Shown here in pieces: positions 1-12,157 of a DNA stretch of 64,000 nt (the stretch's first letter is position 1; each line of letters opens with the position of its first letter). Made by a program: the position numbers and the translations under genes. The notes under the pieces were generated by a model. It was given only the letters and a program-made list of their open reading frames with translations, was not told the DNA's origin and made no database searches. This DNA comes from Ianthella basta (Eukaryota > Porifera > Demospongiae > Verongiida > Ianthellidae): NCBI GenBank assembly GCA_964019415.1, contig OZ025870.1, positions 888,501-952,500 on the forward strand, in the 5' to 3' direction.

Positions 1-1452
1 CATTTCAGAGGTACGGCTTATATGCCCATACGTTAAAACAATCATCACGTATGCATTAAAAGTATCAAAATATGACGAATTTGTAAAGGTAGTGGTAGTT
101 CGCTCGAGTAATCGACTCACGAATCATTTCTGAAGACGATTCTAAAGGGAAGCCGTTCGCACTGAACTGTCCCATGTTAAAGACACTTTCAAAACTCTTA
201 GTATAGACGATTTGCGGCAATCGTCAACTTCTGTGATGTTCCTGTCACTTGTCAGAGGTAGCGGTGCAAATCAGGGAGCGGCCATTTTCTGACAGCTGTT
301 CGAAATGTCCGGATTATTGGGTGGGGTTTATACAGAGTTGCATAGGGCGGTACACACAGGGCAGCCAATTAGCACTGTATACCTAATATGTGCTTCTGCC
401 ATTGCACCCTACTTGACTGCCTCTTGTGATCAATTAACTTGTTAACGACTGTGCGCGTGCGTACCTGTCACAAGCACTAGTTATGCACGTAATACCTGGC
501 CATGGAAGTGCGCATGCATGCATCCCTCTGCACAATAACATCTGTAAGCCAACGCCCCGCCTGTCATGCTTCTGTACAAATAGACATCCCATATAATTAT
601 ATGTGTTATTTAATATATAGCCAAATGGACACCTTGAAGCCAGACACACTGGCACATTCCTGCAGGGCTATCTTATACAATCTTGTACTCTAAATATCCA
701 TACCTGTGATAGGTCCATCCCACTACATATAGACTTATTGTGATTGCATACTTTAGTTACATAGACCGGATGCATGCCCACGTTCGTACCATGTGCTGAT
801 AAAGTTGAACAAGGTGGCATAACATGATCCATTATATTGCAGCTGTTGGGTCACCTTGCAGCAGTTCTTCCACAACTAGTGCAAATTTGCACTAACACTG
901 TATATATGTGCTTTTGTACAAGAAATGGCTTCAAATGACTCTAGCCCTGGACAGCTATTATCTTATAGAGCAATATTAACCAATTGCACCAGCCTGCAGA
1001 TGATCGAGGTGTGTAGTTGTTGCCTGTGCTGTAAACCTTGTAGGGTGTTACATAAAAATGTCATGTCAAATTTAAAGAACACTGTACAGTACAATAGTGG
1101 CAGCCATCGTGTCTACTACTCATGTATATACACAGGTTAATGTCATGCTTTCAAAGGAAGATATAGGTGAAGGGATAGCCCCAATATATATCTGTCCCTT
1201 ATCTTACCATAATTTATGCTGATGTAAGACTATCCCATAGTCAGCTACACTGGTACACTTGTCAACTGCGATATGATCTTGCCTGTGCAATATAACATAT
1301 AGCAAGTCAAATAGAATGACCACATTCCATCCCTAAACTGCTTTGTAGCATATAACAGGTCACGCATACAGCACGCGCTGTTAAGGTTGACAATGTACAG
1401 TGTGGTTAAGATGTTGTGCAATGTTGAAGGCATACAAGTAATAGACCATACA

Positions 1453-2134
1453 TTACTGCTTGTCGGTAGTTTTGGGCACTACGATGTCCATATTGTCAGC
1501 CCACAGTGGGCCATACCAATGTCTACCATTAGGGAGTGGTACTGTGGAGTGCTCAGTAGTTGAGTGAACACGAATAGTGTTGAAGGCACTCTCGGAGAGG
1601 ACAGCTTGATCTTGGAGGTGTTGTTTCATCTCACAAACCCAATCCCCCTGTTTTGTCATGAAGAATGCGCCAATGTCAAAATCTGGTTGGTTTCGCTGCT
1701 TGGTACTTTGGTACTGGGAGCACATCTGCAAATGTCAAGGCAAGTAGGAATGTGTCCCATTTGACACCAATATTGCTGCATTTCTTGATTGTATCAAAGA
1801 ACCTGCTGCGTAGTCGTGTGTCATTTATTGGTAGGCAGTAGATGACGAGTGATAGGGAATCACCACGAATCCGTATTTTGATTGTTTTGAAGTGTTTGTG
1901 AGTGTCCTCCTCGACTCCGTAGCTGATGTAGAACACGAGTGGGCACCCGTCAGCTGACACAAAGTAATCACGCAGTTCTCCATGCTTGCCTCGGAGCTGT
2001 AATCCAAATAAGCTTTGTATTAGTGTTGACTTGCCACTTCCCGGTTCCCCCACAACTAGGATCCTAAGGAGTGTATCTCCAAGTTGATTTCTTTCTTTCA
2101 GTTTAGCAAAAGCATTCTTTTGCACACTTGCAGC
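1453..2134 (-). pseudogene. AIG1-like GTPase terminal exon, unit 1, frameshifted
   Basis: Reading starts after a TTTTCACAG acceptor at 2134 and ends at a TAA at 1453. It has an intact P-loop (GEPGSGKST), a degenerate switch (FYISYGVEE in place of DTPG), the family motif ALTFAD and a PLPNGRHW block. Just after ALTFADVLPVPK the frame breaks: five bases (TGCTT) stand where the intact fourth copy has a single A, a net +4. The second part of the domain continues in another frame to the same stop. As drawn it would give a protein truncated after G4, so it is probably a pseudo-exon or an unused alternative 3' end. Confidence 0.75.
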
Positions 2135-2494
2135 CTGTGAAAAGTGAATACAGTCAGCGGTATGACGTAATCCAGAAAATGGAGTCAAGGTAGTGATCTG
2201 GCTCACAAGGCTGGTCAGTCCCTAATGTGTGGTGCGCACAGTGCAGTGTGGCACTAAGCTTTCAACATTGTGTAAGTTAATGTGACTGCATGTATGCTTT
2301 CCTGCACATGCACGGTTTATAATTGAGGAGTATAAGTATCCAAACTTGCCATCACAGGAATACCTAAGCATGATGCACCTAGTCATGTACCAGCACAAAT
2401 TATGTGTATAATGTGACTGCAGCGAAAGTCGGTCTCAAGGCTACATATTATATGCAGCTACACATAGCTATAGCTGACAAACTTTGTCGCTCAC

Positions 2495-2559
2495 TTCAGT
2501 CGCTTCTGCCATTTGTGGCCTTGGTGCATGTGCTGTGGTGCTAACACAGATCGAGGCTC
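2495..2559 (-). CDS. Linker exon, unit 1
   Basis: This is a 65-base minus-strand exon between a GTATGCAG acceptor and a GTGAGC donor. Phase is 1 in and 0 out, matching both the upstream CARD exon and the downstream GTPase exon. It encodes a short Ser/Thr/Ala-rich linker containing VSTTAHAP and QMAEATE. It is shorter than the intact copy at 11117-11208 by an internal 27-base deletion that keeps the frame. The unit has no CARD exon of its own. Confidence 0.55.
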
Positions 2560-2615
2560 CTGCATACGTATATATGGTGGGTAATGCAGGCAACATCTAC
2601 ATCACACAATGGACT

Positions 2616-3018
2616 ACAGTGGAACCCCTTTAATGCGGACACCCTTCGGAACAAGGGAAGCGTCCTGATCATAGGGGTGTCCGCATTTCAGAGGTACGGC
2701 TTATATGCCCATACGTTAAAACAATCATCACGTATGCATTAAAAGTATCAAAATATGACGAATTTGTAAAGGTAGTGGTAGTTCGCTCGAGTAATCGACT
2801 CACGAATCATTTCTGAAGACGATTCTAAAGGGAAGCCGTTCGCACTGAACTGTCCCATGTTAAAGACACTTTCAAAACTCTTAGTATAGACGATTTGCGG
2901 CAATCGTCAACTTCTGTGATGTTCCTGTCACTTGTCAGAGGTAGCGGTGCAAATCAGGGAGCGGCCATTTTCTGACAGCTGTTCGAAATGTCCGGATTAT
3001 TGGGTGGGGTTTATACAG
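2616..3018. mobile_element. MITE-like segment at the repeat-unit boundary
   Basis: The left end reads CAGTGGAACCCC after a TA and is followed by TTTAATGCGGACACC, which resembles ends of Tc1/mariner-pogo type elements. The right end, read in reverse complement, is CTGTATAAACCCC followed by an AATCCGGAC block. The match between ends is only partial. No transposase is present. Equivalent copies lie at 5299-5701 and 7982-8384, with a right-hand part at 1-335. The fourth unit has no copy at its outer edge (near 11267). The pogo assignment rests on end resemblance alone. Confidence 0.4.
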
Positions 3019-4135
3019 AGTTGCATAGGGCGGTACACACAGGGCAGCCAATTAGCACTGTATACCTAATATGTGCTTCTGCCATTGCACCCTACTTGAC
3101 TGCCTCTTGTGATCAATTAACTTGTTAACGACTGTGCGCGTGCGTACCTGTCACAAGCATTAGTTATGCACGTAATACCTGGCCATGGAAGTGCGCATGC
3201 ATGCATCCCTCTGCACAATAACATCTGTAAGCCAACGCCCCGCCTGTCATGCTTCTGTACAAATAGACATCCCATATAATTATATTTGTTATTTAATATA
3301 TAGCCAAATGGACACCTTGAAGCCAGACACACTGGCACATTCCTGCAGGGCTATCTTATACAATCTTGTACTCTAAATATCCATACCTGTGATAGGTCCA
3401 TCCCACTACATATAGACTTATTGTGATTGCATACTTTAGTTACATAGACCGGATGCATGCCCACGTTCGTACCATGTGCTGATAAAGTTGAACAAGGTGG
3501 CATAACATGATCCATTATATTGCAGCTGTTGGGTCACCTTGCAGCAGTTCTTCCACAACTAGTGCAAATTTGCACTAACACTGTATATATGTGCTTTTGT
3601 ACAAGAAATGGCTTCAAATGACTCTAGCCCTGGACAGCTATTATCTTATAGAGCAATATTAACCAATTGCACCAGCCTGCAGATGATCGAGGTGTGTAGT
3701 TGTTGCCTGTGCTGTAAACCTTGTAGGGTGTTACATAAAAATGTCATGTCAAATTTAAAGAACACTGTACAGTACAATAGTGGCAGCCATCGTGTCTACT
3801 ACTCATGTATATACACAGGTTAATGTCATGCTTTCAAAGGAAGATATAGGTGAAGGGATAGCCCCAATATATATCTGTCCCTTATCTTACCATAATTTAT
3901 GCTGATGTAAGACTATCCCATAGTCAGCTACACTGGTACACTTGTCAACTGCGATATGATCTTGCCTGTGCAATATAACATATAGCAAGTCAAATAGAAT
4001 GACCACATTCCATCCCTAAATTGCTTTGTAGCATATAACAGGTCACGCATACAGCACGCGCTGTTAAGGTTGACAATGTACAGTGTGGTTAAGATGTTGT
4101 GCAATGTTGAAGGCATACAAGTAATAGACCATACA

Positions 4136-4817
4136 TTACTGCTTGTCGGTAGTTTTGGGCACTACGATGTCCATATTGTCAGCCCACAGTGGGCCATACC
4201 AATGTCTACCATTAGGGAGTGGTACTGTGGAGTGCTCAGTAGTTGAGTGAACACGAATAGTGTTGAAGGCACTCTCGGAGAGGACAGCTTGATCTTGGAG
4301 GTGTTGTTTCATCTCACAAACCCAATCCCCCTGTTTTGTCATGAAGAATGCGCCAATGTCAAAATCTGGTTGGTTTCGCTGCTTGGTACTTTGGTACTGG
4401 GAGCACATCTGCAAATGTCAAGGCAAGTAGGAATGTGTCCCATTTGACACCAATATTGCTGCATTTCTTGATTGTATCAAAGAACCTGCTGCGTAGTCGT
4501 GTGTCATTTATTGGTAGGCAGTAGATGACGAGTGATAGGGAATCACCACGAATCCATATTTTGATTGTTTTGAAGTGTTTGTGAGTGTCCTCCTCGACTC
4601 CGTAGCTGATGTAGAACACGAGTGGGCACCCGTCAGCTGACACAAAGTAATCACGCAGTTCTCCATGCTTGCCTCGGAGCTGTAATCCAAATAAGCTTTG
4701 TATTAGTGTTGACTTGCCACTTCCCGGTTCCCCCACAACTAGGATCCTAAGGAGTGTATCTCCAAGTTGATTTCTTTCTTTCAGTTTAGCAAAAGCATTC
4801 TTTTGCACACTTGCAGC
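4136..4817 (-). pseudogene. AIG1-like GTPase terminal exon, unit 2, frameshifted
   Basis: This copy is nearly identical to the unit 1 exon, with the same +4 frameshift after ALTFAD and the same stop position. A substitution changes IRIRGDS to IWIRGDS after the switch region. The P-loop GEPGSGKST is kept. The shared lesion shows that units 1-3 were copied after the frame was lost. Confidence 0.75.
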
Positions 4818-5177
4818 CTGTGAAAAGTGAATACAGTCAGCGGTATGACGTAATCCAGAAAATGGAGTCAAGGTAGTGATCTGGCTCACAAGGCTGGTCA
4901 GTCCCTAATGTGTGGTGCGCACAGTGCAGTGTGGCACTAAGCTTTCAACATTGTGTAAGTTAATGTGACTGCATGTATGCTTTCCTGCACATGCACGGTT
5001 TATAATTGAGGAGTATAAGTGTCCAAACTTGCCATCACAGGAATACCTAAGCATGATGCACCTAGTCATGTACCAGCACAAATTATGTGTATAATGTGAC
5101 TGCAGCGAAAGTCGGTCTCAAGGCTACATATTATATGCAGCTACACATAGCTATAGCTGACAAACTTTGTCGCTCAC

Positions 5178-5242
5178 TTCAGTCGCTTCTGCCATTTGTG
5201 GCCTTGGTGCATGTGCTGTGGTGCTAACAGAGATCGAGGCTC
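5178..5242 (-). CDS. Linker exon, unit 2
   Basis: Same 65-base linker exon as in unit 1, with acceptor GTATGCAG and donor GTGAGC. One base differs from unit 1 (Cys to Ser in the ASISVSTTAHAP stretch). It is kept in phase with a G-domain exon that is itself frameshifted. Confidence 0.5.
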
Positions 5243-6818
5243 CTGCATACGTATATATGGTGGGTAATGCAGGCAACATCTACATCACACAATGGACTAC
5301 AGTGGAACCCCTTTAATGCGGACACCCTTCGGAACAAGGGAAGCGTCCTGATCATAGGGGTGTCCGCATTTCAGAGGTACGGCTTATATGCCCATACGTT
5401 AAAACAATCATCACGTATGCATTAAAAGTATCAAAATATGACGAATTTGTAAAGGTAGTGGTAGTTCGCTCGAGTAATCGACTCACGAATCATTTCTGAA
5501 GACGATTCTAAAGGGAAGCCGTTCGCACTGAACTGTCCCATGTTAAAGACACTTTCAAAACTCTTAGTATAGACGATTTGCGGCAATCGTCAACTTCTGT
5601 GATGTTCCTGTCACTTGTCAGAGGTAGCGGTGCAAATCAGGGAGCGGCCATTTTCTGACAGCTGTTCGAAATGTCCGGATTATTGGGTGGGGTTTATACA
5701 GAGTTGCATAGGGCGGTACACACAGGGCAGCCAATTAGCACTGTATACCTAATATGTGCTTCTGCCATTGCACCCTACTTGACTGCCTCTTGTGATCAAT
5801 TAACTTGTTAACGACTGTGCGCGTGCGTACCTGTCACAAGCACTAGTTATGCACGTAATGCCTGGCCATGGAAGTGCGCATGCATGCATCCCTCTGCACA
5901 ATAACATCTGTAAGCCAACGCCCCGCCTGTCATGCTTCTGTACAAATAGACATCCCATATAATTATATGTGTTATTTAATATATAGCCAAATGGACACCT
6001 TGAAGCCAGACACACTGGCACATTCCTGCAGGGCTATCTTGTACAATCTTGTACTCTAAATATCCATACCTGTGATAGGTCCATCCCACTACATATAGAC
6101 TTATTGTGATTGCATACTTTAGTTACATAGACCGGATGCATGCCCACGTTCGTACCATGTGCTGATAAAGTTGAACAAGGTGGCATAACATGATCCATTA
6201 TATTGCAGCTGTTGGGTCACCTTGCAGCAGTTCTTCCACAACTAGTGCAAATTTGCACTAACACTGTATATATGTGCTTTTGTACAAGAAATGGCTTCAA
6301 ATGACTCTAGCCCTGGACAGCTATTATCTTATAGAGCAATATTAACCAATTGCACCAGCCTGCAGATGATCGAGGTGTGTAGTTGTTGCCTGTGCTGTAA
6401 ACCTTGTAGGGTGTTACATAAAAATGTCATGTCAAATTTAAAGAACACTGTACAGTACAATAGTGGCAGCCATCGTGTCTACTACTCATGTATATACACA
6501 GGTTAATGTCATGCTTTCAAAGGAAGATATAGGTGAAGGGATAGCCCCAATATATATCTGTCCCTTATCTTACCATAATTTATGCTGATGTAAGACTATC
6601 CCATAGTCAGCTACACTGGTACACTTGTCAACTGCGATATGATCTTGCCTGTGCAATATAACATATAGCAAGTCAAATAGAATGACCACATTCCATCCCT
6701 AAACTGCTTTGTAGCATATAACAGGTCACGCATACAGCACGCGCTGTTAAGGTTGACAATGTACAGTGTGGTTAAGATGTTGTGCAATGTTGAAGGCATA
6801 CAAGTAATAGACCATACA

Positions 6819-7500
6819 TTACTGCTTGTCGGTAGTTTTGGGCACTACGATGTCCATATTGTCAGCCCACAGTGGGCCATACCAATGTCTACCATTAGGG
6901 AGTGGTACTGTGGAGTGCTCAGTAGTTGAGTGAACACGAATAGTGTTGAAGGCACTCTCGGAGAGGACAGCTTGATCTTGGAGGTGTTGTTTCATCTCAC
7001 AAACCCAATCCCCCTGTTTTGTCATGAAGAGTGCGCCAATGTCAAAATCTGGTTGGTTTCGCTGCTTGGTACTTTGGTACTGGGAGCACATCTGCAAATG
7101 TCAAGGCAAGTAGGAATGTGTCCCATTTGACACCAATATTGCTGCATTTCTTGATTGTATCAAAGAACCTGCTGCGTAGTCGTGTGTCATTTATTGGTAG
7201 GCAGTAGATGACGAGTGATAGGGAATCACCACGAATCCGTATTTTGATTGTTTTGAAGTGTTTGTGAGTGTCCTCCTCGACTCCGTAGCTGATGTAGAAC
7301 ACGAGTGGGCACCCGTCAGCTGACACAAAGTAATCACGCAGTTCTCCATGCTTGCCTCGGAGCTGTAATCCAAATAAGCTTTGTATTAGTGTTGACTTGC
7401 CACTTCCCGGTCCCCCCACAACTAGGATCCTAAGGAGTGTATCTCCAAGTTGATTTCTTTCTTTCAGTTTAGCAAAAGCATTCTTTTGCACACTTGCAGC
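6819..7500 (-). pseudogene. AIG1-like GTPase terminal exon, unit 3, frameshifted
   Basis: Third frameshifted copy. The P-loop reads GGPGSGKST instead of GEPGSGKST because of one base change. The frame is broken at the same place as in units 1 and 2. The second half also has Phe to Leu (GALFMTKQ) relative to the other units. Confidence 0.75.
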
Positions 7501-7860
7501 CTGTGAAAAGTGAATACAGTCAGCGGTATGACGTAATCCAGAAAATGGAGTCAAGGTAGTGATCTGGCTCACAAGGCTGGTCAGTCCCTAATGTGTGGTG
7601 CGCACAGTGCAGTGTGGCACTAAGCTTTCAACATTGTGTAAGTTAATGTGACTGCATGTATGCTTTCCTGCACATGCACGGTTTATAATTGAGGAGTATA
7701 AGTGTCCAAACTTGCCATCACAGGAATACCTAAGCATGATGCACCTAGTCATGTACCAGCACAAATTATGTGTATAATGTGACTGCAGCGAAAGTCGGTC
7801 TCAAGGCTACATATTATATGCAGCTACACATAGCTATAGCTGACAAACTTTGTCGCTCAC

Positions 7861-7925
7861 TTCAGTCGCTTCTGCCATTTGTGGCCTTGGTGCATGTGCT
7901 GTGGTGCTAACAGAGATCGAGGCTC
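7861..7925 (-). CDS. Linker exon, unit 3
   Basis: Third copy of the 65-base linker exon, with the same acceptor and donor and no disabling change. It lies upstream, in the minus-strand sense, of the unit 3 GTPase pseudo-exon. Confidence 0.5.
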
Positions 7926-9501
7926 CTGCATACGTATATATGGTGGGTAATGCAGGCAACATCTACATCACACAATGGACTACAGTGGAACCCCTTTAAT
8001 GCGGACACCCTTCGGAACAAGGGAAGCGTCCTGATCATAGGGGTGTCCGCATTTCAGAGGTACGGCTTATATGCCCATACGTTAAAACAATCATCACGTA
8101 TGCATTAAAAGTATCAAAATATGACGAATTTGTAAAGGTAGTGGTAGTTCGCTCGAGTAATCGACTCACGAATCATTTCTGAAGACGATTCTAAAGGGAA
8201 GCCGTTCGCACTGAACTGTCCCATGTTAAAGACACTTTCAAAACTCTTAGTATAGACGATTTGCGGCAATCGTCAACTTCTGTGATGTTCCTGTCACTTG
8301 TCAGAGGTAGCGGTGCAAATCAGGGAGCGGCCATTTTCTGACAGCTGTTCGAAATGTCCGGATTATTGGGTGGGGTTTATACAGAGTTGCATAGGGCGGT
8401 ACACACAGGGCAGCCAATTAGCACTGTATACCTAATATGTGCTTCTGCCATTGCACCCTACTTGACTGCCTCTTGTGATCAATTAACTTGTTAACGACTG
8501 TGCGCGTGCGTACCTGTCACAAGCACTAGTTATGCACGTAATGCCTGGCCATGGAAGTGCGCATGCATGCATCCCTCTGCACAATAACATCTGTAAGCCA
8601 ACGCCCCGCCTGTCATGCTTCTGTACAAATAGACATCCCATATAATTATATGTGTTATTTAATATATAGCCAAATGGACACCTTGAAGCCAGACACACTG
8701 GCACATTCCTGCAGGGCTATCTTGTACAATCTTGTACTCTAAATATCCATACCTGTGATAGGTCCATCCCACTACATATAGACTTATTGTGATTGCATAC
8801 TTTAGTTACATAGACCGGATGCATGCCCACGTTCGTACCATGTGCTGATAAAGTTGAACAAGGTGGCATAACATGATCCATTATATTGCAGCTGTTGGGT
8901 CACCTTGCAGCAGTTCTTCCACAACTAGTGCAAATTTGCACTAACACTGTATATATGTGCTTTTGTACAAGAAATGGCTTCAAATGACTCTAGCCCTGGA
9001 CAGCTATTATCTTATAGAGCAATATTAACCAATTGCACCAGCCTGCAGATGATCGAGGTGTGTAGTTGTTGCCTGTGCTGTAAACCTTGTAGGGTGTTAC
9101 ATAAAAATGTCATGTCAAATTTAAAGAACACTGTACAGTACAATAGTGGCAGCCATCGTGTCTACTACTCATGTATATACACAGGTTAATGTCATGCTTT
9201 CAAAGGAAGATATAGGTGAAGGGATAGCCCCAATATATATCTGTCCCTTATCTTACCATAATTTATGCTGATGTAAGACTATCCCATAGTCAGCTACACT
9301 GGTACACTTGTCAACTGCGATATGATCTTGCCTGTGCAATATAACATATTACAAGTCAAATAGAATGACCACATTCCATCCCTAAACTGCTTTGTAGCAT
9401 ATAACAGGTCACGCATACAGCACGCGCTGTTAAGGTTGACAATGTACAGTGTGGTTAAGATGTTGTGCAATGTTGAAGGCATACAAATAATAGACCATAC
9501 A

Positions 9502-12157
9502 TTATTGCTTGCTGGTAGTTTTGGGCATTGCGATATCCAATATGTCAGCCCACAGTGGGCCATACCAATGTCTACCATTAGGGAGTGGTACTGTGGAGTG
9601 CTCTGTGGTAGAGTGTATGTGAATAGTGTTGAAGGCCCTCTCGGAGAGGACAGCTTGATCTTGGAGGTGTTGTTTCATCTCGCTAACCCAATCCCCTTGT
9701 TTTTTCATGAAGAATGCGCCGATGTCAAAATCTGGTTGGTTTCGCAGGTACTTTGGTACTGGGAGCACATCTGCAAATGTGAAGGCAAGTAGGAATTTGT
9801 CCCATTTGACACCAATCTTGCTGCATTTCTTGACTGTGTCAAAGAACCTGCTGCGTAGTCGTGTGTCATTTATTGGAAGGCAGTAGATGATGAGTGATAG
9901 GGAATCACCACGAATCAGTTTTTTGATTGTTTTGAAGTGTTTGTGAGTGTCCTCCTCAACTCCATAGCTAATGTAGAACACGAGTGGGCACCCGTCAGCT
10001 GACATAGAGTAATCACGCAGCTCTCCACGCTTACCTCGGAGCTGTAATCCAAATAAGCTTTGTATTAGTGTTGACTTGCCACTTCCCGGTTCTCCCACAA
10101 CTAGGATCCTAAGGAGTGTATCTCCAAGTTGATTTATTTCTTTCAGTTTAGCAAAAGCATTCTTTTGCACAATTGCAGCCTGTGAAAAGTGAATACAGTC
10201 AGCGGTATGACGTAATCCAGAAAATGGAGTCAAGGTAGTGATCTGGCTCACAAGGCTGGTCAGTCCCTAATGTGTGGTGCGCACAGTGCAGTGTGGCACT
10301 AAGCTTTCAACATTGTGTAAGTTAATGTGACTGAATGTGTGTGTTCCTGCACATGCACGGTTTATAATTGAGGAGTATAAGTGTCCAAACTTGCCAGCAC
10401 AGGAATACCTAAGCATGATGCACCTAGTCATGTCCAGCACAAATTATGTGTACTAGCTGAATGCCTGCCCTACGGGCAGGTTGCCAGCCTCTTGCAAGCC
10501 AGCGAGTCGGTCCCTTGCCAGTATTGAACTATCTGCACAGGTAGCAATGGAGGCTGGCTGCTATAACGACAGTAGAGTTTAATTCGAACATTTGCAACAA
10601 CGAATAAGATCTCACGTAACCGAAAGTTCTAGAGACCAATAATTAAAAATGGTGTCTCGGCCCGCGGGAAAAAGGAAGCACTTTCTTCGGCTGCAGGGCA
10701 GCTAGGTGAACTGCACCCCTCTAAGCTCATATCCCCTCACTCCCTTAAATGGCATGGCTCGTATCATCAAGTACGCCAATGACCAGGTGTGGAAGGGCGG
10801 TCAATAATGTTAAAAATGGCGTGTCGGCCCGCGGAGAGTTGACGAAGAACATATATATCGTTTTTTGGCTGCAAGGCAGTTGGGCGAACGGCACTCTGCT
10901 AAGAACATGGCCCCCGAGCCCCTCCACTGGCACGGAGCGTCTCAAGCCGATTCCCTGCAAGTCGCCAATTTTATGGCTGAACAAACATACATAAAACATA
11001 CATAAAAATTCTAGATCCCATGAATTATAGTAAGATAGTGTGCCTGCAGCGAAAGTCGGTCTCAAGGCTACATATGCAGCTACACACAGCTATAGCTGAC
11101 AAACTTTGTCACTCACCTCAGTCAAGACAGGTTGAGGTGGGACTTGCGTAGCTTCTGCCATTTGTAGCCCTGGTGCATGTGCTGTGGTGCTAACAGAGGT
11201 GGAGGCTCCTGCATACGTATATATGGTGGGTAATGCAGGCAACATCTACATCACACAATGGACTAACTAACAGTGTTTGCATACTTTGCACCGTCTACTA
11301 TAATAGTTAAGGTTTGCGTTGTGTATACGTGAGTGTATTTGGTTGTCAAGCAGTTAATTGCCATAATTATGTAGCTATGTGTATAGCTGGTTGCATGTCT
11401 GGAAGATAGGGTTTATCCAAACAAACAAGGAATACATACGTACGTTCCCACAGATGGACAGAGTTTCTGATAGAACTGGTGGCATATGGATAAGATCAGG
11501 AATTCAGTTAGCTAAGTGTCATCTGAACATCGCTCTTGTTGCACCTGTGGCCAGCCTAGACAACCTACACACGTGTACAATATACCAGTCTGCTTACACA
11601 TTGCCAAATATACACACTGTAGATGACATCCTAGTATCGTATGTAATAAATACATGTACAATACATACACCATTCTTAATGTGGCATTTACTTTCTCAAG
11701 CTTCAAACTGCTCACAGCAAACTGCACATTGGTGATTATGCATACGTCGAACAAGCGACAATCTGAAGGTCTCTGGTGTCTCCATTCGACTTACCTCTCA
11801 ATTTCTCTGCCCAGTGCTTGTAACCATTTCCCTCAAGGACAGAACAGAACTTGTCAAAGTGATCCTTTGTCTTTGTCTTCAGAACTGCAATCAACTCATC
11901 CACTTGTGACACATTGTCTGGCTTGTTCTGAATCTGAGCAAATTCAACATCTGTCAGAGAAAGCCTGTGAAGTTCAGGTAAAAAGTTTTGGACAATGATC
12001 CCTGTTCTGAGCTCCTGGTGGTGGGAATTCAGAGATTCCTTCCATATCTCAATGGGCAGTCTCGCCATTTCATCAATCATTTCATCTGTGTGTTTGGTGC
12101 GATACACAATGTCATGCAGGTATCTAGACAGATCTGATGCAAGGTTAGTGTCAATGC
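9502..12157 (-). CDS. CARD-linker-AIG1-like GTPase gene (intact copy; 5' end unresolved)
   Basis: Exons in transcription order are 12157-11795 (CARD, acceptor TTCTTGTCAG, donor GTAAGT, ends phase 1), 11208-11117 (Ser/Thr/Pro-rich linker, phase 1 to 0) and 10179-9502 (G domain, phase 0, stop TAA). All phases agree. The CARD exon has the six-helix pattern seen again at 61604, including LTDVEF, VDELIAVL and FDKFCSVLEGNGYKHWAEKL. The G domain has P-loop GEPGSGKST, a degenerate switch (FYISYGVEE), ALTFAD in place of a normal G4, and LPNGRHW. The start may be the Met of MARLPIEIW, which aligns with the start of the CARD gene at 61604, or an upstream exon may exist. Inferred role: a CARD adaptor driven by a GTPase switch. 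This is the only intact G-domain copy in the tandem array. Confidence 0.68.
10452..11040. mobile_element. Insertion in repeat unit 4, unclassified
   Basis: The unit sequence stops after AAATTATGTGTA and resumes at about 11041 with CTGCAGCGAAAGTCGG. In between is foreign sequence with a CCTGCCC-TAC-GGGCAGG hairpin near the left end. It also has two diverged copies of a block of about 175 bp, each beginning AAAAATGG then GTGTC or GTCTC and CGGCCCGCGG (near 10645 and 10811). The right end has ACATACATAAA repeats, a 3' tail style seen in some LINE/SINE elements. It sits in the intron between the linker and GTPase exons. Confidence 0.5.

Larger units (their letters stand above)
1..11267. repeat. 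2,683-bp tandem repeat, about 4 units
   Basis: Three near-identical units occupy 1-2683, 2684-5366 and 5367-8049, and a diverged fourth runs from 8050 to 11267. The offset is exactly 2,683 bases for every landmark checked. Units 1-3 differ by scattered single bases, so they look like real copies rather than a pure assembly loop. Unit 4 diverges from about 9290 onward and carries an insertion at 10452-11040. Each unit contains, on the minus strand, a short linker exon and a terminal AIG1-like GTPase exon. Units 1-3 also start with a MITE-like segment. The small ORFs repeated in every unit outside these exons are not supported as genes. Confidence 0.93.

Noticed and set aside
434..1433. Small ORFs repeated in each 2,683-bp unit (such as those at 502, 925 and 1245)
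   Set aside because: They recur only because the DNA is repeated. They show no motif or splice structure, and overlapping frames are equally open.
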